A DNA stretch of 64,000 nucleotides from Rhizobium chutanense (GTDB lineage: Bacteria > Pseudomonadota > Alphaproteobacteria > Rhizobiales > Rhizobiaceae). Position numbers and translations under genes: made by a program. The stretch is from positions 62,001 to 126,000 of the forward strand of contig NZ_NWSV01000003.1 in the NCBI RefSeq assembly GCF_002531935.1, read 5' to 3'. Under the pieces are notes generated by a model, which was not told where the DNA came from, made no database searches, and saw nothing but the letters and a program-made list of their open reading frames with translations. The first letter of the stretch is position 1, and the number at the start of each line of letters is the position of its first letter. Below are positions 33,861 to 43,340 of the stretch, piece by piece.

Positions 33861-34328
33861 ATGGCTGACCTCTCCTCCCTGAAGGATCTCGGCACGGTTT
33901 CCGAAGCTGCTGCTCCGGCTCACGTCCGCAAGGTCGATTCGCTCGGCCGCTCCTACGCGACCGGCAAGCGCAAAAACGCCGTCGCCCGCGTCTGGGTCAA
34001 GCCGGGCTCCGGCAAGATCATCGTCAACGGCAAGGAATTCGCGGAATATTTCGCTCGTCCGGTGCTGCAGATGATCCTGCGCCAGCCGATCGTTGCGGCT
34101 GCCCGCGACGGCCAGTTCGACATCATCGCAACCGTTGCCGGCGGCGGCCTCTCCGGCCAGGCCGGTGCCGTTCGCCACGGCCTGTCCAAGGCGCTCACCT
34201 ACTTCGAACCGGGCCTTCGCTCGGTGCTGAAGAAGGGCGGCTTCCTGACCCGCGACAGCCGCGTCGTCGAACGCAAGAAGTACGGCAAGGCAAAGGCCCG
34301 CCGCTCGTTCCAGTTCTCCAAGCGTTAA
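33861..34328 (+). CDS. rpsI: 30S ribosomal protein S9
   Basis: S9 is a small-subunit protein whose C-terminal tail reaches the P-site tRNA. The 155-residue protein has [15 protein letters not shown], the [17 protein letters not shown] block, and the conserved basic C-terminus ending SFQFSKR. It forms an operon with rplM (2-base gap) and is followed by a strong terminator. The AAGGAG ribosome-binding site lies in the end of rplM. Confidence 0.98.
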   Translation: MADLSSLKDLGTVSEAAAPAHVRKVDSLGRSYATGKRKNAVARVWVKPGSGKIIVNGKEFAEYFARPVLQMILRQPIVAAARDGQFDIIATVAGGGLSGQAGAVRHGLSKALTYFEPGLRSVLKKGGFLTRDSRVVERKKYGKAKARRSFQFSKR

Positions 34329-34352
34329 TCGCTTCGGACAGACGGAATTACG

Positions 34353-34379
34353 AAGGCCGGGGCAACCCGGCCTTTTTTG
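34353..34379 (+). terminator. Intrinsic terminator of rplM-rpsI
   Basis: AAGGCCGGG-GCAA-CCCGGCCTT forms a 9-bp stem followed by TTTT. It lies 24 bases after the rpsI stop. Confidence 0.95.
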
Positions 34380-34547
34380 TTTTCGTGGGTCGCCTCCCCT
34401 GCTTTTTCGACGCTCACATCATGGCGAAGGCGCCGCACCGCGGCACGCTTTTGCCGCCGCTCCATTTGCGATCGCTTGTAATTCGTCGCCCGGTCGCCTA
34501 CCCGTAATCGGCGCCTTGACCTTTCACGACCGAAAAAGGAGCCCCTC

Positions 34548-35510
34548 TTGGCGAACAAATCCATCGACCACGCCTTCACGGCGACCAGCCTCACCTCCGC
34601 CGCCGGCGACCCGACCTTTGCCGGGGCGCTGTCCTTCATGCGCCGCCGCTTCACCAAGGAGCTTGCCGGCGTCGACGTGGCCGTCTGGGGTATTCCCTTC
34701 GATGCCGCCACGTCGAACCGGCCGGGCACGCGCTTCGGACCGCAGGCGATCCGGCGCGCCTCGGCGATCTTCGACAATGATCCGCAATATCCGTTCAATC
34801 GCGATCTCTTCGCCGAGATGGCGGTGATTGACTACGGCGATTGCCTGCTCGACTACGGCAATCACCAGGATACGCCCGCGGCCATCGAACGCCAGGCGAA
34901 TGCCATCCTTGACAGCGGCGCCTTTCTGCTGACGCTCGGCGGCGATCACTACGTCACCTGGCCGCTGCTGAAGGCCCATGCGGCAAAACATGGGCCGCTG
35001 GCGCTCGTGCAGTTTGACGCGCACCAGGATACCTGGTTCGACGAGGACCGGCGCATCGATCACGGCTCCTTCGTCGCGCGGGCCGTCCGCGAGGGCATCA
35101 TCGATCCCGACCGCTCGATCCAGATCGGCATCCGCACCCATGCACCGGAGGATTGCGGCGTCAATATTCTCTACGGCCATCAGGTCGAGGAAATGAGCGC
35201 CGGCGACATCGCTTCGGCGATCATCTCCCACACACGCGGTGCGCCGGCTTATCTGACCTTCGATATCGATTGCCTCGATCCGGCCTTTGCGCCCGGCACC
35301 GGCACGCCGGTTGCCGGCGGGCCGTCGAGCGCCAAGATCCTCTCGGTGCTGCAGCGCCTGCACCAGCTCGATATCCGCGGCGCCGACGTCGTCGAGGTAT
35401 CGCCGCCCTACGACCATGCCGATATCACCGCCATTGCGGGGGCAACGGTGGCAATGTATATGCTGGGGCTTCATGCCGAGCGACGCGCCATCGCCGTGTC
35501 ACAAGGCTGA
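34548..35510 (+). CDS. speB: Agmatinase (ureohydrolase family)
   Basis: The 320-residue ureohydrolase hydrolyses agmatine to putrescine and urea using two Mn ions. Ligands are His134 (GGDHYVTWP), Asp157, His159 and Asp161 (DAHQD), and Asp239/Asp241 (DIDCLDP). The TTG start at 34548 follows a strong AAAAAGGAG site. Some family members act on other guanidino substrates, such as guanidinobutyrate, so the exact substrate is inferred from overall similarity. It lies just upstream of argC (61-base gap), which would link arginine and polyamine metabolism. Confidence 0.92.
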   Translation: MANKSIDHAFTATSLTSAAGDPTFAGALSFMRRRFTKELAGVDVAVWGIPFDAATSNRPGTRFGPQAIRRASAIFDNDPQYPFNRDLFAEMAVIDYGDCLLDYGNHQDTPAAIERQANAILDSGAFLLTLGGDHYVTWPLLKAHAAKHGPLALVQFDAHQDTWFDEDRRIDHGSFVARAVREGIIDPDRSIQIGIRTHAPEDCGVNILYGHQVEEMSAGDIASAIISHTRGAPAYLTFDIDCLDPAFAPGTGTPVAGGPSSAKILSVLQRLHQLDIRGADVVEVSPPYDHADITAIAGATVAMYMLGLHAERRAIAVSQG

Positions 35511-35571
35511 TTTATCATCGCTCAAATTGAATCCGGAAACCTTCAGAACCCATTGAAAGCGCAGGTTTAAC

Positions 35572-36510
35572 ATGGCACCGAAAATCTTCATCGACGGCGA
35601 ACACGGCACGACGGGTCTGCAGATCCGCACGCGCATGGCCGGCCGCCGCGATGTCGAGCTTCTGTCCATTCCCGAGGCCGAGCGGCGCAATGCCGCCCTG
35701 CGCGAGGACATGCTGAACAGCGCCGACATCGCCATTCTCTGCCTGCCCGACGACGCATCGAAGGAAGCGGTGCAGATGGTTTCGGCCAACAACAATGTGC
35801 GCATCATCGACACCTCGACCGCCTTCCGCGTCAATCCCGGCTGGGCTTACGGCTTTGCCGAGATGGACGGCGCGCAGGCAGGCAGGATCAAGGCCGCCCG
35901 TTTCGTCGCCAATCCCGGCTGCTATCCGACGGGTGCGATCGGCCTCATCCGGCCGCTGCGCGCCGCCGGCATCCTGCCGGACGGTTATCCCATTACGGTC
36001 AACGCAGTCTCCGGTTATACCGGCGGCGGCAAGCAGATGATTGCGCAGATGGAAAATGCGGATCACCCGGATGCGATCACCGCACCGCATTTCCTCTACG
36101 GCCTGCCGCTGACCCATAAACACGTGCCCGAAATGACCGTGCACGGTCTGCTCGACCGCGCGCCGATCTTCTCGCCGTCGGTCGGCAAATTCGCGCAAGG
36201 CATGATCGTTCAGGTGCCGCTGCATCTCGGCGACCTCGCCGAGGGCACGACGATGGAAAGCATCCACGCCGCCCTCGCCGCCCATTATGCCGGCCAGGAT
36301 AAGGATATCGTCACCGTCGTGCCGCTCGCAGAAAGCAAGGCGCTCTCCCGTGTCAACGCCGTCGAGCTCGAGGGCAAGGACACGATGAAGCTCTTCGTCT
36401 TCGGCACGCCTGGCGCTGCGCAGGTCAATCTGGTGGCACTGCTCGACAATCTCGGCAAGGGTGCATCAGGCGCCGCCGTCCAGAACATGGACCTGATGCT
36501 CGCCTCGTAA
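35572..36510 (+). CDS. argC: N-acetyl-gamma-glutamyl-phosphate reductase (ArgC type 2)
   Basis: ArgC reduces N-acetylglutamyl phosphate to the semialdehyde in arginine biosynthesis. The 312-residue length is that of the shorter type-2 ArgC. The NADP-binding start [15 protein letters not shown] and the active site Cys117 in [10 protein letters not shown] are visible. The ATG at 35572 follows GCGCAGGTTTAAC, a weak ribosome-binding site. In rhizobia argC near rplM-rpsI is usual. It is followed by a 185-base spacer with no recognisable feature. Confidence 0.95.
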   Translation: MAPKIFIDGEHGTTGLQIRTRMAGRRDVELLSIPEAERRNAALREDMLNSADIAILCLPDDASKEAVQMVSANNNVRIIDTSTAFRVNPGWAYGFAEMDGAQAGRIKAARFVANPGCYPTGAIGLIRPLRAAGILPDGYPITVNAVSGYTGGGKQMIAQMENADHPDAITAPHFLYGLPLTHKHVPEMTVHGLLDRAPIFSPSVGKFAQGMIVQVPLHLGDLAEGTTMESIHAALAAHYAGQDKDIVTVVPLAESKALSRVNAVELEGKDTMKLFVFGTPGAAQVNLVALLDNLGKGASGAAVQNMDLMLAS

Positions 36511-36695
36511 GGCGTGACCAGCGGCATCGACGTGAATGCCGCTCGAGCTTGCGCCGAGTTCTTCCTCTGGAACCTTCCTTGCGGCCGTCCGCCTCGGCGG
36601 CCGCAACACCGCTTTCGGCTCGATCATCGGTGCCGAATGGGCTATGAGAGCAAACCGTCCCCGCCGCCGATCCCAGAATCACGGAGCCTGATGTC

Positions 36696-37487
36696 ATGAC
36701 GCTCGATGCGCTCGTCGATGGCGTGCACGCATGGTTTACCGCAGCCCTTCCCGACCATGGCATCTATGCGCTGATGGCCTTTGCCTTCATTGCCGGGCTC
36801 GCCCGCGGCTTTTCCGGCTTCGGCGCCGCGCTGATCTTCGTACCGCTCGGCGGCGCGATCGTCGGGCCGAAGCTGATCTCGCCGATTTTGCTCGTCATCG
36901 ACGGCATCGCCTCACTCGGCATGATCCCGCCGGCCTGGCGGGTCGCCAACCGGCGAGAAGTCTTCATCATGGCGGCAGGTGCTGCGCTCGGCGTGCCGGC
37001 CGGCACGGCGATACTGGCGTTGCTCGACCCGCTGCTCCTGCGCTGGAGCATCACGATCATCGCCAGCTGCCTGCTTGCGCTGCTGGTGTCGGGATGGCGC
37101 TATCACGGTGAGGCGTCCGCACCGCTGACCAGCGGCGTCGGGCTGATCGCCGGGCTTTTCAGCGGCGCCGCGCAACTCGGCGGGCCGCCGGTTGTCGCCT
37201 ACTGGCTCGGCGGCAAGAGCGACTTCACCCGCGTTCGGGCGAATGTCGTGCTCTACTTCTCGATTTCGAGCGTCTTCAGCGCCATCAGCTACTATTTCGG
37301 CGGGCTGTTCGTGCCCGCCGTCTTCGCGCTCACCGCCGTCATCCTGCCGAGTTATGCGGTCGGGCTCTACGGCGGCTCGAAACTGTTCGGGCTCGCCGAG
37401 GAGCGGACCTTCCGCATCGCCTGCTACGTTCTGATCGCCGCCGCAGCGATCATCGGCATGCCGCTGCTCGATGGCGTGCTGCGGTAG
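36696..37487 (+). CDS. Sulfite exporter TauE/SafE family membrane protein
   Basis: The 263-residue protein has about eight hydrophobic helices and the family's GLARGFSGFGAALIFVPLGG motif near residues 31-50, with a second copy GLIAGLFSGAAQLGGPPVVAYW at about 149-170 broken by conserved glycines. TauE/SafE proteins export sulfite, sulfoacetate or other organosulfur anions from the cytoplasm; the substrate here is not determinable. No sulfur-metabolism gene is adjacent. It converges on ctaA with 16 bases between the stops. Confidence 0.92.
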   Translation: MTLDALVDGVHAWFTAALPDHGIYALMAFAFIAGLARGFSGFGAALIFVPLGGAIVGPKLISPILLVIDGIASLGMIPPAWRVANRREVFIMAAGAALGVPAGTAILALLDPLLLRWSITIIASCLLALLVSGWRYHGEASAPLTSGVGLIAGLFSGAAQLGGPPVVAYWLGGKSDFTRVRANVVLYFSISSVFSAISYYFGGLFVPAVFALTAVILPSYAVGLYGGSKLFGLAEERTFRIACYVLIAAAAIIGMPLLDGVLR

Positions 37488-37503
37488 AACGAAGGCTCTT
37501 CCG

Positions 37504-38607
37504 TCAATCGTGCTCGGCGATCATCGTGCCGTGGGGGTATTCGCCGTAAAAGCCGCGCCAATTGGCGACAGCGAAACCGAAAACCACCAGGGCGCCGGCC
37601 TGATGCAGCAGACCCCAGTGAAGCGGCACCTGCATCAGCAGCGTGGCGATGCCGATCGCCGCCTGCAGCGTCACCAGCGCAAAGAGCAGCACGGCGCGGC
37701 GTGCGTGGGTGGTCCAGGGTGCGGCGCGAAGCGCAATCACCATGTTGATCAAGGTCAGCGCGAAGAGCGTATAGGCGCCGATGCGATGAATGAACTGCAC
37801 CGTCTTCGGGTTCTCGAAGGCATTGATCCAGAAAGGCTGCTGGATCAGCAGATCGGAGGGGATGACGGCGCCGTCCATCAGCGGCCAGGTATTATAGGAA
37901 AAGCCGGCGTCGAGCCCGGCCACCAAAGCGCCGAGATAGATCTGGAACAGCGCGAAAACGGCGATCGCGGCGGCAAAACCGCGCGAGCTGCGGGCCGGCG
38001 CCGGATCGTTTGAATGGGGCGAGAGACCACGCATGATCCACATGCAGCCGGCAAAGATCAGGCAGGCCATGACCAGATGCGTCGCCAGCCGGTATTGGCT
38101 GACATCGGTGCGGACCGACAGGCCCGAGGACACCATCCACCAGCCGATAAAGCCCTGCAGGCCGCCAAGCGCCAGAATGCCGACCAGCGGCCAGCGCAGG
38201 CGCTTTTCGATCCGCCCGGTCAGCCAGAAATAGAGGAGCGGCAGCGCAAAAATCACGCCGATGCCGCGGGCGATCAGCCGGTGCGCCCATTCCCACCAGA
38301 AGATGCCCTTGAACTCGTCGACGGTCATGGAACTGTTCAATTGCTGAAATTCGGGAATACGCTGGTAGAGGCGGAATTCCTCCTCCCATTCGGCAGCCGA
38401 GAGCGGCGGGATGACGCCGTGGATCGGCTTCCATTCGGTGATCGACAGGCCGGAATTGGTCAGCCGCGTCGCGCCGCCGACGAGCACGAGACAGAAGAGC
38501 GCCAAAAGCACGAAACCAAGCCAGAAGCGCAAGGCGCGGCGGTTGCGGTTCTGCTTGCGCACTTCGCTCAGGATCGCCTGTTCCGTGGTCAGGTTTGCGA
38601 CGGCCAT
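37504..38607 (-). CDS. ctaA: Heme A synthase (CtaA/Cox15, type 2)
   Basis: The enzyme oxidises the C8 methyl of heme O to make heme A for cytochrome aa3 oxidases. The 367-residue protein has eight membrane helices and the family histidine motifs EWAHRL and FIHRIGAY, with a later HWGLLHQAG. The start at 38607 is decided by the ribosome-binding site AAGGAGA directly upstream and by the family N-terminus. It acts in the inner membrane. The gene is divergent from the small DUF2842 gene. Confidence 0.95.
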   Translation of the reverse strand: MAVANLTTEQAILSEVRKQNRNRRALRFWLGFVLLALFCLVLVGGATRLTNSGLSITEWKPIHGVIPPLSAAEWEEEFRLYQRIPEFQQLNSSMTVDEFKGIFWWEWAHRLIARGIGVIFALPLLYFWLTGRIEKRLRWPLVGILALGGLQGFIGWWMVSSGLSVRTDVSQYRLATHLVMACLIFAGCMWIMRGLSPHSNDPAPARSSRGFAAAIAVFALFQIYLGALVAGLDAGFSYNTWPLMDGAVIPSDLLIQQPFWINAFENPKTVQFIHRIGAYTLFALTLINMVIALRAAPWTTHARRAVLLFALVTLQAAIGIATLLMQVPLHWGLLHQAGALVVFGFAVANWRGFYGEYPHGTMIAEHD

Positions 38608-38722
38608 GATGTCTCCTTCTATCCGGCAGTTGATTTGCCCCACCGGCTCATGCAAAACAAGCCCCGAACCTTTGCGGCATGCCGTCGCGCCGGTTCGTCC
38701 CGCCCCTGCCGAGAGATAAGCA

Positions 38723-38932
38723 ATGCCCATCCGCCTCCGCAAATTCATCGGCACGATCCTGATCATCGTGCTCGTGCTCGCCTACGCGCTGGTGGCGAAT
38801 ACGATCGCGGTGGCAACGCTCGGCAACGCGCCCTGGTGGGGCCACCTGCTCTATTTCCTGCTGACCGGCCTGCTCTGGGTGCTGCCGGCAATGGTGATCA
38901 TCAAATGGATGGCCGGGCCGCGGCAGCGCTAA
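38723..38932 (+). CDS. DUF2842 domain membrane protein
   Basis: The 69-residue protein begins [20 protein letters not shown] and has two transmembrane helices separated by the [12 protein letters not shown] loop, ending in a basic tail. This matches DUF2842, a small alphaproteobacterial membrane family often beside ctaA or complex IV assembly genes. Its position next to ctaA suggests a link to cytochrome oxidase biogenesis, but that is inference. GAGAG precedes the ATG. Confidence 0.9.
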   Translation: MPIRLRKFIGTILIIVLVLAYALVANTIAVATLGNAPWWGHLLYFLLTGLLWVLPAMVIIKWMAGPRQR

Positions 38933-38933
38933 A

Positions 38934-39050
38934 GCGCGTCGCGATCTTTCAGATTCGCTTGTCGCGCTTTAGGTCTTTGTTTTTACGCATGTCGTTGTCG
39001 CAAAACCGCTGCACACTTTTGCGCGACATGCTTTAGCGCCATTAACGGCC
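38934..39050. repeat. Rhizobial palindromic intergenic repeat
   Basis: The stretch contains AAGCGCGTCGCGATCTTTC, then TTGTCGCGCTTTAGGTC, TTTTTACGCATGTCGTTG, TCGCAAAACCGCTGC, and TTTTGCGCGACATGCTTTA. The end block (GCGCGACATGC) is the complement of the internal GCATGTCG block, giving a hairpin. I recall near-identical sequences as dispersed intergenic elements in Rhizobium genomes. No protein is encoded. Confidence 0.75.
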
Positions 39051-39156
39051 GAATAACCGTGATCGGCGGAAAACCTCGCCCATCGCCTGCGAGTAAACCA
39101 AATATACGTCCTGCATTCCTACTTTCCCGTTCAGCATTCTTGACCGGAGAAAACCC

Positions 39157-40398
39157 GTGCAGACGCAAAAGCTCGATGTTCATGAACAGCCGTCGGAGGA
39201 CGGGGCGCTGGCCCAAACGGCCATTTCGCGCCTGCGCCAGCTGAGCATGAAACTCGCCATGGCCGAAGTCGATATCAGTGTTTTCGACGCGATGCAGCCG
39301 CTGGAGGAGGAATGGCGGGCGCTGGAGCGCGACAATCTCCAGTCACTGCATCAGAGTTATGACTGGTGCGCCGCCTGGGTGAACGCCTTTCAGCGGCCGC
39401 TTGCGATCCTCAAAGGCACCTATGCCGGCCAGGCCGCGTTCATTCTGCCGGTCGAGATCGTCAAGTCCCGCGGGTTTTCCGTCGCAAAATTCATCGCCGC
39501 CGATCATAGCAACATCAATACCGGCCTGTTCTCGGAAGGCTTTGCCGAAACCGGTGGAACCATCGATCCCGACGACTTCGCAGGCCGGCTCCGGCAGGCG
39601 CTGAAGGGCCGCGCCGATCTGCTGCTCTTGCAGAACATTCCGCTGGAATGGCGCGGGCGGCAGAGCCCGCTTGCGGGGCTGCCGATGGTGCAAAACCAGA
39701 ATCACGCCTACCAGCTGCCGTTCCTCCCCACCTTCGAGGAGACGCTGAAACAGCTCAACGCCAAGAACCGACGCAAGAAATTCCGTATTCAGTCGAAGCG
39801 CCTCGAGGCGGCCGGCGGCTTCGAATACCTTATCCCCGAGACATCGGAAGAACAGCACGGCCTGCTCGATATTTTCTTCCGGCTGAAGAGCGCCCGCTTC
39901 GCCAGCCTCGGCCTGCCCGACGTTTTCGCCGACAAGGAGACCCAAGCCTTCCTGCACGGCCTTATCGACAAACGAGATGATGCCAGCCGATATTTTGGGC
40001 TGCAGATGCATGTGCTGCGGCTCAAGGGCGAAAATCAGGGTCGCATCGCCGCGATTTCAGGGATTTCACGCAAGGGCGACCACATCATCTGCCAATTCGG
40101 CGCGATCGACGAAGAACTGGTGCCGGATACGAGCCCCGGCGAATTCCTCTATTGGCAGACCATCTCGGGACTGCATGACAAGGGTATCGCGCTGTTCGAT
40201 TTCGGCCTCGGCGACCAGACCTACAAGCGTTCCTGGGCGCCTGTGGAGACGGCGCATTACGACGTGGTGCTGCCGGTCTCGCCGTTCGGCGTCGCCGCCG
40301 GCGCGGCGCACCGGATCGTCACCCGCGGCAAGGCGCATATCAAGGCGCGCCCCAAGCTCTACAAATTCGCCCAGAGCATCCGGGCACGGATCGGCTGA
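39157..40398 (+). CDS. GNAT/CelD-BcsL-type acyltransferase of the polysaccharide locus
   Basis: The 413-residue protein starts at GTG 39157 after GGAG. Central features are the SYDWCAAWVNAFQRP segment near residue 68 and the LNAKNRRKKFRIQSKRLEAAGG segment near 205, which mark the CelD/BcsL acetyltransferase (FemAB-like GNAT) family, with a C-terminal FDFGLGDQTYKRSW motif. Such proteins are thought to acylate exopolysaccharides in the cytoplasm before export. It is the first gene of a six-gene surface-polysaccharide cluster and converges on the Wzc-like gene (4-base gap between stops). In Agrobacterium the upp locus has similar content. Confidence 0.87.
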   Translation: MQTQKLDVHEQPSEDGALAQTAISRLRQLSMKLAMAEVDISVFDAMQPLEEEWRALERDNLQSLHQSYDWCAAWVNAFQRPLAILKGTYAGQAAFILPVEIVKSRGFSVAKFIAADHSNINTGLFSEGFAETGGTIDPDDFAGRLRQALKGRADLLLLQNIPLEWRGRQSPLAGLPMVQNQNHAYQLPFLPTFEETLKQLNAKNRRKKFRIQSKRLEAAGGFEYLIPETSEEQHGLLDIFFRLKSARFASLGLPDVFADKETQAFLHGLIDKRDDASRYFGLQMHVLRLKGENQGRIAAISGISRKGDHIICQFGAIDEELVPDTSPGEFLYWQTISGLHDKGIALFDFGLGDQTYKRSWAPVETAHYDVVLPVSPFGVAAGAAHRIVTRGKAHIKARPKLYKFAQSIRARIG

Positions 40399-40402
40399 CC
40401 GT

Positions 40403-42571
40403 TCAGGCGGCCCGGCCAAGCCTCTGCTCCGCCCCGTCGCCGCCCGACATCAGCACGACGCGTTCGTAGCCCGCAGCCTGGAATTCCGTCATCAGCGCCA
40501 CGAAAATGGTCTCCTCGAGCTCAGGCAGCGAGAGGATGATCTCGACATCCCGGCTGCGCGTCAGCCGCGAGACGCCGGCGACATCGGCCGAACCGCATTC
40601 GACCACCACGAGGTCATAGGCGGCGGCGAGCGCATCGAGTAGCAGCGACAGCCGGTCGACACCGCGCATCGCGCGGCGCACGTCGCTCCGGCCCTGCGGA
40701 ATGAGGTGGGCATCGGACAGGCGGTCGCCGTGGATGGTGTCGCCGAAGGCGGCCTCGCCACACAACAGATCGGTGACGCCAGGAGCGCCCTGATCCTCGG
40801 CCATCAGTTCTGTGGGGAAACCGGAACCGGTCATGTCGATCAGAATGACACGGTGGCCGGCGTCGGCGAGCATGCGGGTCAGCGAAACCGTCGCCGCCGA
40901 ACCATCGTCACCGGTCGGAGATATCGCAATGGCCAGCGGCGCGCGGCTGTCGCTGAGATAGTCCGCAACCGAGGCGATGGAGAATTCATTGTCGTCCTCG
41001 GCTGCCTCGTCAGCAGCCGTCACGTCCTCGACCCTATGCTCTTCGTCAGCGACCACCGCGAGCATGCTCGGCTGGACGGGCTTTCTGGCGATTGCGGCGA
41101 TCGGCGCGGCCTGCGGAACATCCGTCTCCTCGGCGACCGCTTCCGCCTCGACTGCTTCAGGAGACGCATCGACGGGGCGGAGCGCCCGGCCGCTGAAGAG
41201 TTCGGCGAGCATGGTGATAATGGCGCTCATGATCAGCGTCGCGACGGCAGCAACGACGACAATCGGCACCACCTTCGGGAAATAGGGATCGACCGGCTCG
41301 ATCGCCTTGGAAACGATCCGAGCATCCGCCGGGCTGGAATTGCTATCGGCGCGGGACGCGGCCTCGCGGTAGCGCACCAGATAGGTTTCGAGCAGCTGGC
41401 GCTGGGCGGTCGCCTCGCGCTCCAGCGCATTGAGACCAACCTCGTCTTCACCGGCGCGGGCGCTGTTGGCCTGCACCGTGGCCGACTGGCGCTCGAGCTC
41501 GCTGGCGCGCAGATCCGCGACCTTGGACTCGTTTTCGATGCTCGCCAGGATCTTCTGCGTCTCCTGGCGGATCTGGCCCCGGATATCGGAAAGCTGGGCA
41601 CGCAGGCTTTTCAGCCTGGGATGACTGTTGAGAAGGCTGGTCTGCAGATCGGATATTTGCGACTGCAGGCCGGATTCCGTCGCCTTCAGCCGCTGGATCG
41701 CCTGGGAGGACATGATGTCTGGCAGCGTATCGGAGGCCTCGCCCGAAGACAGCGCATTGCGCACGGCCTGCGCCCTCGCCTCGGCATTGGCCTTGTCGCC
41801 GCGCACGCGGGTCAGCTCGGCGGAGATATCGTTCAGCTGCTGGGCCGGAAAGGTGGTCGTGCCGTTCGTCTGCAGCAGCCCGTGCGAGGTGCGGTATTCG
41901 GCGACCTTCTTCTCGGCTTCGCTGACCTTGCGGCGCAGGCCCTCGATCTCCGGCTCCAGCCAACGTGTCGCTTCGGAATTGGAATCGAGCTTGGCGCCGC
42001 TCTGGGTCGACAGATAGACATTCGCCATGGCGTTCGGAATGGCGGCGGCGAGCTTCGGATCCTTCGAGGTGAAACTGATGCCGATGACGCGCGACCCCGG
42101 CACCTGGTAGACCTGCAGGCGTTCGACGAAGGCGTCGATCACCCGCTCTTCCGGCGGATTTTCCAGCGGGTTCTTCTTCAGATGCAGCTTCACCAGGATG
42201 CTGGCCATCGCCGAGCCGTTGGCGGCATCGTCGAATTCCGGCAGGTTATAAAGCTTCAGGTCGTTGATGACCTTCTTCAAGAGATCGGCCGATTGCAGCA
42301 GCTGCACCTGGCTGGCGATATTCAGTTCGTCCATCAGCGGACCGGCGCCGGCGTCGTTGACCTGCTGGGTGCTGGCAAAGGCCGGCGCACGCGGTTCGAT
42401 CAGGACGCGGGTTTCACTGCGATATTGCGGCGACATGATCTTGGCGCCGGCAAAGGCGACGCCCGCCCCCACGAGAGTAATCGTCAAAATCCTGAGCCGC
42501 CGCGCCCAGACGGCGCGGACCAACTGGCCGAGGTCGATGTCCACATCCTGATCACGCACTACGCCGGACAT
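40403..42571 (-). CDS. Wzc-like polysaccharide co-polymerase with degenerate kinase domain
   Basis: The 722-residue protein has an N-terminal Wzz chain-length domain (helix at about 26-46), long coiled-coil segments at about 200-400, a second membrane helix around 430-455, and a C-terminal BY-kinase-like domain. In that domain the P-loop position reads SPTGDDGSAA at residues 551-560, without the GKS/T lysine, while the Walker A'-like VILIDMTGSG (575-584) remains. There is no tyrosine-rich tail. It probably controls export and chain length as a pseudokinase. The start at 42571 (MSGVVRDQ) has GGAG upstream. It is divergent from the Wza-like gene. Confidence 0.92.
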   Translation of the reverse strand: MSGVVRDQDVDIDLGQLVRAVWARRLRILTITLVGAGVAFAGAKIMSPQYRSETRVLIEPRAPAFASTQQVNDAGAGPLMDELNIASQVQLLQSADLLKKVINDLKLYNLPEFDDAANGSAMASILVKLHLKKNPLENPPEERVIDAFVERLQVYQVPGSRVIGISFTSKDPKLAAAIPNAMANVYLSTQSGAKLDSNSEATRWLEPEIEGLRRKVSEAEKKVAEYRTSHGLLQTNGTTTFPAQQLNDISAELTRVRGDKANAEARAQAVRNALSSGEASDTLPDIMSSQAIQRLKATESGLQSQISDLQTSLLNSHPRLKSLRAQLSDIRGQIRQETQKILASIENESKVADLRASELERQSATVQANSARAGEDEVGLNALEREATAQRQLLETYLVRYREAASRADSNSSPADARIVSKAIEPVDPYFPKVVPIVVVAAVATLIMSAIITMLAELFSGRALRPVDASPEAVEAEAVAEETDVPQAAPIAAIARKPVQPSMLAVVADEEHRVEDVTAADEAAEDDNEFSIASVADYLSDSRAPLAIAISPTGDDGSAATVSLTRMLADAGHRVILIDMTGSGFPTELMAEDQGAPGVTDLLCGEAAFGDTIHGDRLSDAHLIPQGRSDVRRAMRGVDRLSLLLDALAAAYDLVVVECGSADVAGVSRLTRSRDVEIILSLPELEETIFVALMTEFQAAGYERVVLMSGGDGAEQRLGRAA

Positions 42572-42761
42572 GCTCTTACTCCACAACAAAGGTGCCGCAA
42601 GCGTAAACGACCATGGTAACTCAACGGTTAATGGCAATCTTGCAGAGTAATGAGCAACGCCGGTGAAGGAACGCGGGAAATTGCAAGCGGCCTTTACCGG
42701 GCATTAACCCTAACGGATCGATAACGGCTCTACCAAGTTCATTTTCTGTGAGCACGAACGG

Positions 42762-43337
42762 ATGTCTGTCGTCCAGCCCAAGATTCTTCTGGCCCTGAGC
42801 CTTGCAGCCATGACGGCGGCATTGGGCGGCTGCACGACGTATAAGCCGGCGCCGAAGGCCTTTAACGAGGCGACCATCCAGCCCTATACGCTCGACAGCG
42901 GCGATCGGTTGCGCGTGACCGTTTTTGACCAGCAGAGCCTGACCAACACCTATACGGTGGATCAGGCCGGTTATATCGCCTTCCCGCTCATCGGCCAGGT
43001 CCCTGCCCGCGGCCGGACCCTGCAGCAACTCTCGGGGCAGATTGCCCAGAAACTGCAGCAGGGTTATCTTCGCGACCCCGACGTCACCATCGATGTCGAT
43101 CGCTACCGTTCGATCTTCCTCATGGGTGAAGTCGGCCAGCCCGGCCAGTATGCCTATGTCCCCGGCATGACGGTGCAGAATGCCATCGCGGTTGCCGGCG
43201 GCTTTACCAGCCGCGCCAACCAGAACATGGTCGACGTTACCCGCAAGATCAACGGACAGGTGCTGACCGGCCGCATCAACATATCGGGGCCGATCATCGC
43301 CGGCGACACGATCTACGTCCGCGAACGGCTCTTTTGA
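42762..43337 (+). CDS. Wza-like polysaccharide export lipoprotein
   Basis: This 191-residue lipoprotein has a signal peptide with lipobox LGGC (Cys24). Its mature part contains the polysaccharide biosynthesis/export domain (YTLDSGDRLRVTVFDQ at 42-57) and one SLBB-like domain (LMGEVGQPGQYAYVPGMTV). It is about half the length of E. coli Wza and lacks the C-terminal outer-membrane helix, a common short form in alphaproteobacteria. It acts at the periplasm/outer membrane to export the polymer. It starts a plus-strand set with the glycosyltransferase three bases downstream. Confidence 0.93.
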   Translation: MSVVQPKILLALSLAAMTAALGGCTTYKPAPKAFNEATIQPYTLDSGDRLRVTVFDQQSLTNTYTVDQAGYIAFPLIGQVPARGRTLQQLSGQIAQKLQQGYLRDPDVTIDVDRYRSIFLMGEVGQPGQYAYVPGMTVQNAIAVAGGFTSRANQNMVDVTRKINGQVLTGRINISGPIIAGDTIYVRERLF

Positions 43338-43340
43338 GCG

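Noticed and set aside
40706..42619. 637-codon frame on the plus strand
   Set aside because: It is antisense to the Wzc-like gene and has no recognisable domain.
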